A stretch of DNA of 64,000 nucleotides from Dorea longicatena. GTDB taxonomy: Bacteria; Bacillota; Clostridia; Lachnospirales; Lachnospiraceae. The position numbers and the translations under genes were made by a program. Location: contig NZ_CP100126.1 of NCBI RefSeq assembly GCF_024168045.1, forward strand, positions 2,893,803-2,957,802, read 5' to 3'. Under the pieces are notes generated by a model. The model saw nothing but the letters and a program-made list of their open reading frames with translations, did not search any database and was not told where the DNA came from. Shown in pieces: positions 50,351 to 57,644 of this stretch (its first letter is position 1; every line of letters begins with the position of its first letter).

Positions 50351-50605
50351 AAGTTTGGGAGAGATTGTTTCTTTTCCCGCCTTTTCTCTGATTTACATCC
50401 CCGAATAAGAGGTGACAACGGAGCGGAACCCAAATGTTAGCTGGACTTCTTAAAACCCATGTTTGCAAACCGGTAATTTTGATTAGCTGTCAGCTAACAA
50501 AAATCGGATTGCGTTAGCTGGAAATTGATCATTTTGAATGGAATTTTGTGTCACGAACGTGATTTGAAAATAACAAAAGCGTTCGTTGTCAGCTAATCCA
50601 GCTAA
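50301..50605. repeat. TTAGCTG iteron array upstream of parB
   Basis: Eight exact TTAGCTG or CAGCTAA motifs at 50301, 50333, 50437, 50483, 50491, 50514, 50590 and 50599, in both orientations, with one further TAGCTAA at 50308. Some pair as palindromes (50483-50497). They end next to a 10-bp inverted repeat AAAGCGTTCG/CGAACGCTTT (50576-50585, 50612-50621) beside the tRNA gene. The array is a candidate parS-like centromere or replication/transfer control region. No ORF is seen between 50206 and 50627. Confidence 0.8.
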
Positions 50606-50627
50606 CATTTTCGAACGCTTTGAAGCC

Positions 50628-50701
50628 CGTCGCCAAGAGGATTTGAACCTCCGACCCCTCGCTTAGGAGGCGAGTGCTCTATCCAGCTGAGCTATGACGA
50701 C
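50628..50701 (-). tRNA. tRNA-Arg(CCT)
   Basis: The cloverleaf is complete: acceptor GTCGTCA/TGGCGAC, D-arm AGCTCAGCTGGATAGAGC, anticodon arm CTCGC-CTCCTAA-GCGAG with anticodon CCT, and T-arm GGAGGTTCAAATCCTC. The discriminator is G and no CCA is encoded. Its 3' end faces the island, a typical integration-site orientation. Confidence 0.97.
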
Positions 50702-50709
50702 ACATGTCT

Positions 50710-50737
50710 ATTTTACCATTAATCTCACAAAAGTCAA
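50710..50737 (-). promoter_or_regulatory. Promoter of the tRNA-Arg gene
   Basis: TTGACT (50737-50732), a 16-bp spacer and TAAAAT (50715-50710) lie 8 bp before the tRNA 5' end. Confidence 0.7.
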
Positions 50738-50766
50738 TACAGGGATGGATATCCCCACCCCTGTAT
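50737..50766 (-). terminator. Hairpin after the serS-region operon
   Basis: A 12-bp stem (ATACAGGGATGG with CCACCCCTGTAT, one G-U) lies 44 bp after the DUF3881 gene. There is no T run, so termination strength is uncertain. Confidence 0.45.
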
Positions 50767-50779
50767 CATTCTGAAATAT

Positions 50780-50808
50780 TTATCCACATTTTACTGTTCT
50801 TATCCACA
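50780..50808 (+). other. Pair of perfect DnaA boxes
   Basis: TTATCCACA occurs twice (50780-50788 and 50800-50808), 20 bp apart in the same orientation, immediately after the DUF3881 stop. The window's oriC cluster lies about 13 kb away. Confidence 0.75.
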
Positions 50809-50809
50809 T

Positions 50810-51685
50810 TCAGAAATTGATTTTTCCCTGCAGCCACACATTTCCTTTGAATCTGCGTCCGACTGCCGGTTCGCCCATGACTTCTCTTTTTGGTACACAT
50901 ACATCGAATAATAATCCGTTCACATCCAATTTCATAATGCAGATATCTTCCCTTGTAATCTCATTTCTAGTAAGACGATATTCCAAGATCTCGCCCATGA
51001 TCGAATACCGGTCGCATTCGATTCCATAAGGCATAATGTATGTATCCACAATGGTAAATACATCTTCCGATATCAGTCTTTTCGATACTTTGGAATAGGT
51101 ATCCATATCATCCAGTGTAAGACTTTCGATTGCCTGCGGATCACCTGTTCTGGCTGCACTCAACAACAGCATGCGGTTGTGCACCTCTTCCTGCTGTTCC
51201 CGTTCCTGCTCCTTGCTTTTCCTCACCGGAAGCAGGATGGTTCCCTCATTACAGAGTCCGGACAAAGTAACAGAAGAATACTTGATACTTCTTCCGCCAA
51301 TCTGCCTCTCTCTCAGATATTCCATCATATTCTGCAGATAGAATACCAGGTTGATGCCAACTTTTGTATCCTCACAAATGCCTACATATGCTTCACGGTC
51401 TATCCTTCGTTCCACACTGACATTTGCATAAGATGTTACGCCGGATCCTGTGAAATACGGAGCATAATAGCGGTAATCAAACTGTTCGTCGATATCCATA
51501 TCTCCGCACACCTTGATCCCGATACCTTCTCCATATTCTTTATCAAATTCACAAAGATCCGTCACTTCATCCTGCGTGACAAGCTGATGTCCCGTATAGG
51601 ATTCTTCCACATCTCTTATGATCTGTATTAACTGTTTTTTGTCTCTGATATTTCCAAATCCAATGGATTTCAAATATTGATGCAT
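50810..51685 (-). CDS. DUF3881-family protein
   Basis: 291 residues, soluble. It begins MHQYLKSIGFGNIRDKKQLI and contains FDYRYYAPYFTGSGVTSYANVSVERR and GIECDRYSIMGEILEYRL, matching the DUF3881 family of Lachnospiraceae and related Clostridia, function unknown. It lies 20 bp after serS on the same strand and probably shares its transcript. Confidence 0.8.
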   Translation of the reverse strand: MHQYLKSIGFGNIRDKKQLIQIIRDVEESYTGHQLVTQDEVTDLCEFDKEYGEGIGIKVCGDMDIDEQFDYRYYAPYFTGSGVTSYANVSVERRIDREAYVGICEDTKVGINLVFYLQNMMEYLRERQIGGRSIKYSSVTLSGLCNEGTILLPVRKSKEQEREQQEEVHNRMLLLSAARTGDPQAIESLTLDDMDTYSKVSKRLISEDVFTIVDTYIMPYGIECDRYSIMGEILEYRLTRNEITREDICIMKLDVNGLLFDVCVPKREVMGEPAVGRRFKGNVWLQGKINF

Positions 51686-51705
51686 ACGCTTATCCTTATA
51701 ATTTC

Positions 51706-52995
51706 CTATTTTTTAGGTACAAGCTTCTCTGTTCCGCCCATGTATGGCTGTAATGCCTTAGGAATCTTAACAGATCCATCTTCCTGAAGGTTGTTTTCCA
51801 GGAATGCGATCAGCATTCTCGGTGGAGCCACAACTGTATTGTTCAGTGTATGTGCGAAATATTTTGTTCCGTCTTCACCTTTGACACGGATACCAAGTCT
51901 TCTTGCTTGTGCATCACCAAGGTTAGAACAACTTCCTACTTCGAAGTATTTCTTCTGTCTTGGAGACCATGCTTCCACGTCACAAGATTTTACCTTCAGA
52001 TCTGCCAGGTCACCTGAGCAGCACTCTAATGTACGTACCGGGATATCCAGTGAACGGAACAGATCTACCGTGTTCTGCCATAATTTATCATACCAGATCT
52101 TGCTTTCTTCCGGTTTACATACAACGATCATTTCCTGTTTTTCGAACTGGTGGATTCTGTATACTCCACGTTCCTCGATACCATGAGCTCCTTTTTCTTT
52201 ACGGAAACATGGTGAATAGCTTGTAAGTGTCTGTGGAAGCTGTTTTTCTTCCAGCATTGTGTCGATGAATTTACCGATCATAGAGTGCTCACTTGTTCCG
52301 ATCAGATACAGATCTTCTCCCTCGATCTTGTACATCATAGAATCCATCTCTGCGAAGCTCATAACACCTGTTACAACGTTGCTTCTGATCATGAAAGGTG
52401 GTACACAGTAAGTAAATCCACGATTGATCATAAAGTCTCTTGCATATGCAAGTACAGAAGAATGAATTCTTGCGATATCACCCATCAGATAATAGAATCC
52501 ATTTCCCGCTACTCTTCCGGCGCTCTCAAGATCGATTCCGTCAAATGCTTCCATGATCTCTGTATGGTATGGAATCTCGAAATCAGGAACAAAAGGCTCA
52601 CCAAATTTTTCAATTTCTACATTCTGACTGTCATCTTTTCCGATTGGTACAGAAGGATCGATGATGTTCGGAATAATCATCATATTCTGTTTCAGTTTCT
52701 CTTCTACTTCTTTTTCTTCTTTGGAAAGTTCTTCGATTCTTGCAGCACTCTCAGCTACTTTTCTCTTTAATTCTTCCGCTTCTTCTTTCTTTCCCTGTGC
52801 CATACATGCACCGATCTGTTTAGAGATTTTATTCTTTTCTGCACGAAGTGCTTCTACTTCTCCCTTAATATCTCTATTCTTCTGATCCAGTTCTATTACT
52901 TCATCTACCAAAGGTAATTTCTCATCCTGGAACTTATTTTTGATGTTCTGTTTTACCACATCCGGATTATTTCTTACAAATTTGATATCTAACAT
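51706..52995 (-). CDS. serS: Seryl-tRNA synthetase
   Basis: 429 residues, normal length. The N-terminal tRNA-binding coiled coil (about 30-105) is followed by the class II core: motif 2 PCFRKEKGAHGIEERGVYRIHQFEKQEM split near residue 265, and motif 3 LNNTVVAPPRMLIAFLENN near 385. It charges tRNA-Ser (and tRNA-Sec where present). It lies 42 bp after the DUF4446 gene with AGGAGG before the ATG, so it may be cotranscribed with soj-parB. Confidence 0.97.
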   Translation of the reverse strand: MLDIKFVRNNPDVVKQNIKNKFQDEKLPLVDEVIELDQKNRDIKGEVEALRAEKNKISKQIGACMAQGKKEEAEELKRKVAESAARIEELSKEEKEVEEKLKQNMMIIPNIIDPSVPIGKDDSQNVEIEKFGEPFVPDFEIPYHTEIMEAFDGIDLESAGRVAGNGFYYLMGDIARIHSSVLAYARDFMINRGFTYCVPPFMIRSNVVTGVMSFAEMDSMMYKIEGEDLYLIGTSEHSMIGKFIDTMLEEKQLPQTLTSYSPCFRKEKGAHGIEERGVYRIHQFEKQEMIVVCKPEESKIWYDKLWQNTVDLFRSLDIPVRTLECCSGDLADLKVKSCDVEAWSPRQKKYFEVGSCSNLGDAQARRLGIRVKGEDGTKYFAHTLNNTVVAPPRMLIAFLENNLQEDGSVKIPKALQPYMGGTEKLVPKK

Positions 52996-53037
52996 TTTTC
53001 TAAACTCCTCCTGCTCTCATATCTGTTATATGATCTG

Positions 53038-53751
53038 CTATTTTCTATTTTTTTCAGGTCTTGCCATATCTGGACGCATACTGCTGGTTCTTGTATTCAG
53101 GATTTTTCCATTATTTGCCTTTCCAGATGCCTGTTTTGCACTTCTTGCATTACTGTTTTTCTGATTTCCGTTCTTTGCCGGACCGGATTTTGCCATTTTC
53201 ATACTTCCTGTTACAGAAGCAACAGCCTTATTGACTTCTTCTTCATATCCATCTTCGAAAATAGCCTTATCCAGTGCTTCTGCTTCTTCCTCAGCAAGTT
53301 CTACATAGCTTTCCCCTTTTACAATCTCCTTTACGTAAGTGTAACAGCCCTCTCTGCTGTGCATTGCATTGAGGATCCATCCGGTATTATTATTGTCTAG
53401 CATTGCAAGTGCAAAGCTGAGCTTTCCACCCATTTCATTAAATGCATCATACTTGACAATACCAACCTTCTGGTAAGACTTCTCCATCTTCTTGTTCAGC
53501 TTTTGGATGTCTGTACGATTCTGCTTTGTGTATTTCAGAATTGCTTCTACATCCGAAAATCCTGACATCATGCTTTCTTCCAGTGTCTTTCCATCTTTCC
53601 CACGCATAAACGTCGTATAGCTGCTTTTCAACCGATTATACTTCATTGTTACATTTACATACAGAACGAATAATATAACAATCAGTACCAGCAAAAATAA
53701 AAATATCAATGCCGGATCGATACCAAGTGCTTTCAGTATTTTGCTATCCAT
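53038..53751 (-). CDS. DUF4446-family membrane protein
   Basis: About 237 residues (a TTG at 53757, directly after the parB stop, is an alternative with better ribosome-site spacing). One N-terminal membrane helix (about 15-35) is followed by a cytosolic domain with YTTFMRGKDGKTLEE and VGIVKYDAFNEMGGKLSFALAMLD, the DUF4446 pattern. The C-terminal 60 residues are Lys/Asn/Ser-rich and disordered. The family commonly follows chromosomal parB in Clostridia; function unknown. Confidence 0.85.
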   Translation of the reverse strand: MDSKILKALGIDPALIFLFLLVLIVILFVLYVNVTMKYNRLKSSYTTFMRGKDGKTLEESMMSGFSDVEAILKYTKQNRTDIQKLNKKMEKSYQKVGIVKYDAFNEMGGKLSFALAMLDNNNTGWILNAMHSREGCYTYVKEIVKGESYVELAEEEAEALDKAIFEDGYEEEVNKAVASVTGSMKMAKSGPAKNGNQKNSNARSAKQASGKANNGKILNTRTSSMRPDMARPEKNRK

Positions 53752-53757
53752 ATTCAA

Positions 53758-54672
53758 TTACTCTCCTCTTTTAATGCTCATCATCATATCGAACAAATGT
53801 TCTAATTCATCATCTGAATAATATTCTATCTCTATCTTACCTTTTCCCTTTCCTTTTGATGCTATACTGACTTTTGTTCCGAATACACCTTTCATCTTTT
53901 CTTCCAGATCCTGGTAAATGAACGCATTCTCCATTACCTTCTTCTCTTTTGGTTTTTTCGGATTCTTGATCTCTTTCACAAGCTTCTCAGTCTCCCTCAC
54001 ACTGAGTTTCTCGTCAAATATCTTATTTGCCAGTGTATACTGAAGTTCCGGATCATCAATTGCGAGAAGCGCTCTCGCATGCCCTGTAGAAATCATATCG
54101 TCAATTATCATCTGCTGTACTTTATCACTTAACTTCAACAGTCTCATAGAGTTTGTTACCGCAGTTCTACTCTTCGATACTCGTTCTGCAACTTCATCCT
54201 GTTTCAGATTGAATTCCTCCAAAAGTCTCTTAAATGCAATTGCTTCTTCAATTGGATTCAGGTTCTCTCTCTGGATATTTTCAATCAGACCGATTTCAAG
54301 AATTTCCTGATCTGTATATTCTTTTACAATTACAGGAACTTCCTTTACCCCGGCAAGTTTTGCAGCTCTCCATCTTCTTTCACCGGCAATGATTTCGTAG
54401 TAATCCTTTCTTTTCCGAACAAGCAGCGGCTGTAATACACCGAACTGTTTGATGGAATCCGAAAGTTCAAGGAGAGCATCTTCATCAAAATTCTTTCTCG
54501 GCTGATCCCTGTTCGGCTCAACCTCATTGATCTTCATCGTCTGCACGCCTGCTTTTTCTTCTGCTTCTTTCTTTGCTTCAGCAGATTTGTCAGGTGTTAC
54601 AGACTTTATGCTCTTATTATCTGGGATCAGACTGTCCAGACCTTTTCCCAGACCTTTTTTCTTAATTGACAT
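53758..54672 (-). CDS. parB: Chromosome partition protein ParB (Spo0J)
   Basis: 304 residues. It starts MSIKKKGLGKGLDSLIP, the classic N-terminus. The CTPase domain has PNRDQPRKNFDEDALLELSDS and EIIAGERRWRAAKLAG; the ENIQRENLNPIEEA and helix-turn-helix VAERVSKSRTAVTNSMRLL blocks follow. It loads on parS as a CTP-dependent clamp and recruits condensin. Two perfect parS sites lie less than 1 kb away. It is 28 bp after soj. Confidence 0.97.
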   Translation of the reverse strand: MSIKKKGLGKGLDSLIPDNKSIKSVTPDKSAEAKKEAEEKAGVQTMKINEVEPNRDQPRKNFDEDALLELSDSIKQFGVLQPLLVRKRKDYYEIIAGERRWRAAKLAGVKEVPVIVKEYTDQEILEIGLIENIQRENLNPIEEAIAFKRLLEEFNLKQDEVAERVSKSRTAVTNSMRLLKLSDKVQQMIIDDMISTGHARALLAIDDPELQYTLANKIFDEKLSVRETEKLVKEIKNPKKPKEKKVMENAFIYQDLEEKMKGVFGTKVSIASKGKGKGKIEIEYYSDDELEHLFDMMMSIKRGE

Positions 54673-54700
54673 TCGTTCCCTCCTACATCACATCTTTTAG

Positions 54701-55462
54701 TTACTCTCTATTCATCACTTCATCAGCAAGTCTCTGGTATGCGCTTGCTCCTGTAGACTTTGGATCATACAGATTGATCGGCATTCCATAACTTGGTGCT
54801 TCTGCCAACCGGATATTTCTAGGAATAATCGTTTTATAGATGTTCTGTTGCAGGTTCTCTTTTACATTTTCTACAACCTGAAGTGAAAGATTCGTTCGCG
54901 CATCGTACATTGTAAATACAACGCCTTCTATTTTCAGAATTGGATTCAATCTTTCTTTCACCAGTTCAACTGTATGTATTAACTGGCTCAATCCCTCCAG
55001 CGCATAGTACTCACACTGAATCGGTACCAGCACCGAATCAGCTGTTGTCATAGCATTAATTGTCAGCATACTCAACGATGGTGGACAATCAATAATAATA
55101 TAATCATAATTGTCTTTGATTGGTGCAATAGCGTTTCTGATGATAAATTCTTTATCATCCACACCGATCAATTCAATCTCTGCCGCTGACAGATCAATAC
55201 TTGTCGGAATAATATCCAGGTTTTCAATTGCTTCTTTTTGAAGCACTTCCTCTACACCAACCTGTCCAATCATAAGATCATAGATATTCTTTTCAACTTC
55301 ATCTTTGTCTATTCCTAATCCACTCGTCATATTTCCCTGCGGATCCATATCGATAGCAAGAACTTTCTGGCCTTTTTCAGCAAGGCATGCCGACAGATTA
55401 ATAGCTGTCGTTGTCTTTCCAACGCCACCTTTTTGGTTCGCAACGGCTATAACTCGTCCCAT
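54701..55462 (-). CDS. soj: Chromosome partition ATPase ParA (Soj)
   Basis: 253 residues, full length. Deviant Walker A KGGVGKTTTAINLSA lies near residue 12, LAIDMDPQGNMTSGLG near 38, and Walker B YDYIIIDCPPSLSML near 118. It works with ParB in origin segregation and DnaA control. The C-terminal region (RLAEAPSYGMPINLYDPKSTGA) is intact, unlike the island ParA at 48701. The gene starts close to the parS pair. Confidence 0.96.
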   Translation of the reverse strand: MGRVIAVANQKGGVGKTTTAINLSACLAEKGQKVLAIDMDPQGNMTSGLGIDKDEVEKNIYDLMIGQVGVEEVLQKEAIENLDIIPTSIDLSAAEIELIGVDDKEFIIRNAIAPIKDNYDYIIIDCPPSLSMLTINAMTTADSVLVPIQCEYYALEGLSQLIHTVELVKERLNPILKIEGVVFTMYDARTNLSLQVVENVKENLQQNIYKTIIPRNIRLAEAPSYGMPINLYDPKSTGASAYQRLADEVMNRE

Positions 55463-55530
55463 TTAATTATCACCTTCCCTTTTTTTACATGATATTAGTA
55501 TATCACTTTTCCAGGTACTTATCCATAAAA

Positions 55531-55546
55531 TGTTTCACGTGAAACA
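55531..55546. other. parS site 1
   Basis: Perfect TGTTTCACGTGAAACA, the canonical ParB-loading palindrome, in the soj upstream region. Confidence 0.97.
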
Positions 55547-55641
55547 TAGTTTTTCCATTTTTCATAAATATGAATCTGTTCTATTTGTTATTTTCGTTAT
55601 CTTTATGCTTTTCCATTCTTTTTATTCTTTTTATTTTTTAA

Positions 55642-55657
55642 TGTTTCACGTGAAACA
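55642..55657. other. parS site 2
   Basis: A second perfect TGTTTCACGTGAAACA, 111 bp from the first. The 302-bp gap between soj and the hydrolase-like gene holds both sites, is otherwise very T/A-rich, and also contains the promoter TTCCAA-17-TATAAT (55710-55738) of the plus-strand gene. Confidence 0.97.
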
Positions 55658-55764
55658 TTTTCTTTGATTACACAGATGTTCATTTTGCGTTCATTTTGCA
55701 AAGGCAATCTTCCAATTTATAAGTAAATATAGTATAATTAGTAGTAAGAAAGTGAGGTATCAAC

Positions 55765-56637
55765 ATGAACTGGAAAAAGACATTATTGTTCATCTCGACA
55801 GCAATCGGAACAACAACCCTGGCGTTCCACGTAATAAACAAATTCATATTCAACACCTCTGATGAACCCTCAGAAGAAGACTCATCCAACTACTACAATT
55901 GGAAATTTGGAAATATATATTATCAAAAGACAGGAAGCGGCTCTCCTCTTCTTCTCATCCATGATCTGAATCATTACAGTTCTTCAATGGAATGGGACAA
56001 AGTAATCGATACTCTTTCCAGAGAACACACTGTGTATACCATAGATCTTCTTGGATGCGGAAAATCTGATAAACCTGCCATCACATACACCTGCTATCTC
56101 TATGTCCAGCTTCTCACTGATTTCATTCGCGATATCATTGGAGAAAAGACAGATATCGTTGCAACCGGAGCATCTGTTTCTTTTGTAACAGCTGTCTGTC
56201 AGAACATTGCAGATCAGATTGGTCATATAATCCTTGTTTGTCCGGAAAGCATCCGTACACTTGCAAAAGCACCAAACCATAAGTCAAAGCTGCTCGCAAG
56301 TATTATAAATCTTCCTATATATGGAACATTCATCTATAATGTTGGCGCACGTAACACTGCACTTTCGGATTCTGCTGAATGCAGATATCTCTACTCCAGC
56401 ATTTTAGGTCATTATACAACAGTAAATATCGCTCATTGTCTCGAAGGACTTACAACTTCCATTGCCGTGATTTCCGGGAAAAATGCACCGGAAACTTTCG
56501 AAAACGCTGAAGAATACTGTAATGTTCTCCCATCCATTGAGCATATTGAAATTACAGGCTGTGGATTACTGCCGCAGCGGGAAAATGCTGATGCATTTTT
56601 AGAGCAGATAGACATATTGCTAAGTGACAACTGCTAG
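55765..56637 (+). CDS. Alpha/beta-hydrolase-fold protein, probably non-catalytic
   Basis: 290 residues with an N-terminal membrane anchor (about 5-25). The fold is recognisable from GSPLLLIHDLNHYSSSMEW, VYTIDLLGCGKSDKPAITYT and the nucleophile-elbow region ATGASVSFVTAVC. The elbow reads GASVS instead of GxSxG. The position of the catalytic His, usually GHxPxxE near the end, reads CGLLPQRENAD, so His is replaced by Leu. It may be a pseudoenzyme with a structural or regulatory role. It lies between the parS pair and a parS-like terminator, with its own promoter. Confidence 0.8.
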   Translation: MNWKKTLLFISTAIGTTTLAFHVINKFIFNTSDEPSEEDSSNYYNWKFGNIYYQKTGSGSPLLLIHDLNHYSSSMEWDKVIDTLSREHTVYTIDLLGCGKSDKPAITYTCYLYVQLLTDFIRDIIGEKTDIVATGASVSFVTAVCQNIADQIGHIILVCPESIRTLAKAPNHKSKLLASIINLPIYGTFIYNVGARNTALSDSAECRYLYSSILGHYTTVNIAHCLEGLTTSIAVISGKNAPETFENAEEYCNVLPSIEHIEITGCGLLPQRENADAFLEQIDILLSDNC

Positions 56638-56677
56638 TGTTCTGCCTGTATCACCAGTAAATAATATTAAGTTTTAC

Positions 56678-56715
56678 AAAAGGGGTAATGTTTCACATGA
56701 AACATTACCCCTTTT
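56678..56715 (+). terminator. Terminator hairpin containing a parS-like sequence
   Basis: An 18-bp stem (56678-56695 with 56698-56715) ends in CCCCTTTT. Its upper part is TGTTTCACATGAAACA (56689-56704), 15 of 16 identical to parS. It ends the hydrolase-like gene and, in reverse, would also face rsmG transcripts. Confidence 0.85.
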
Positions 56716-56760
56716 ACATTTTCTTGTTTTCACAAAATTCTTATTAAATTACTATTTTTC

Positions 56761-57474
56761 TTACCGTATCGGCTCTTTGGAAGGCATTCCAGCCTTTCGT
56801 GGATATTTCTTTGCCGTATTCTTCACTTTGTGGATCTTCACGAACGATCTGCCGATGTCTGTTCCCGGAAGCTCGAATTTTACTACGTCTTCAATCTTAC
56901 CACCAAGTATCTTTACCGCTTTCGACGACTCTTTTACTTCTTCATCAATCTCACCCGATTTATAAGGTACAAACATACCATCCACTTTTACGTAAGGCAG
57001 GCAATATTCGCTCAATGTTGCCAGATTTGCAACTGCTCTGGACACACACAGATCATACTGTTCTCTATATGCTGCATCTTTGGCATAATCTTCCGCTCTT
57101 CCATGAATTGTGTGGATATCTTCCAATCCCAGTTCTTCGATCACAGCATTCAGAAACTTAATTCTTTTGTTCAATGAATCAAGCAATGTCACTTTCAGAT
57201 GTGGAAATGCGATCTTAAGCGGTAATCCCGGGAATCCCGCCCCCGTACCAATATCGATTACCTGATCTGCCTTAGCCATATCCATGACTTTTACAATAGA
57301 AAGGCTGTCTACATAATGTTTTTCCACAACTTCCTCATATTCTGTGATCCCAGTCAGGTTCATCACCTTATTCCACTCTTCAAGAAGCTTATGATAGGCA
57401 TCGAACTGCTCTTTCTGCTGATCCGTGATCTCTATTCCTATCTTTTCCAGGCTTTTTTTCAAAATCTGGTCCAT
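56761..57474 (-). CDS. rsmG: 16S rRNA (guanine-527-N7) methyltransferase
   Basis: About 237 residues. The SAM-binding motif VIDIGTGAGFPGLPLKIAFP lies near residue 75, and RAVANLATLSEYCLPYVKVDG near 145 is the GidB block. It methylates G527 of 16S rRNA. The ATG at 57474 has AAGGAG at 6 bp; the start at 57504 is rejected. It is downstream of mnmG, separated by an AT-rich 170-bp region with a long inverted repeat. Confidence 0.96.
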   Translation of the reverse strand: MDQILKKSLEKIGIEITDQQKEQFDAYHKLLEEWNKVMNLTGITEYEEVVEKHYVDSLSIVKVMDMAKADQVIDIGTGAGFPGLPLKIAFPHLKVTLLDSLNKRIKFLNAVIEELGLEDIHTIHGRAEDYAKDAAYREQYDLCVSRAVANLATLSEYCLPYVKVDGMFVPYKSGEIDEEVKESSKAVKILGGKIEDVVKFELPGTDIGRSFVKIHKVKNTAKKYPRKAGMPSKEPIR

Positions 57475-57501
57475 ATTTTTCTCCTTATTTCTCTCTAAAA
57501 T

Positions 57502-57557
57502 CAATAAGTATATAAAATGTATGATTTTTTCATGTTATTCATTTTATATACTTATTG
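57502..57557. repeat. AT-rich 18-bp inverted repeat between mnmG and rsmG
   Basis: Perfect arms CAATAAGTATATAAAATG (57502-57519) and complement (57540-57557) around a 20-nt loop. The 57500-57625 stretch is almost pure A/T. It may be a terminator/processing structure or an AT-rich melting element. Confidence 0.75.
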
Positions 57558-57644
57558 TTATATTTACTATATGATTATAATTGTATTATTTTATGATATA
57601 ATTATAAATATATTTACCACTGTAATCCGTTGTATCTCTGCACT

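Noticed and set aside
50301..50605. TTAGCTG array as a CRISPR array
   Set aside because: Repeat units are only 7 bp, in both orientations with irregular spacing; no cas genes. No CRISPR array is seen anywhere in the window.
50628..50701. Duplication of the tRNA-Arg 3' end at the far side of the island
   Set aside because: I looked for a second copy of the tRNA 3' sequence between 31 and 39 kb and found none, so integration into this tRNA is suggested only by position.
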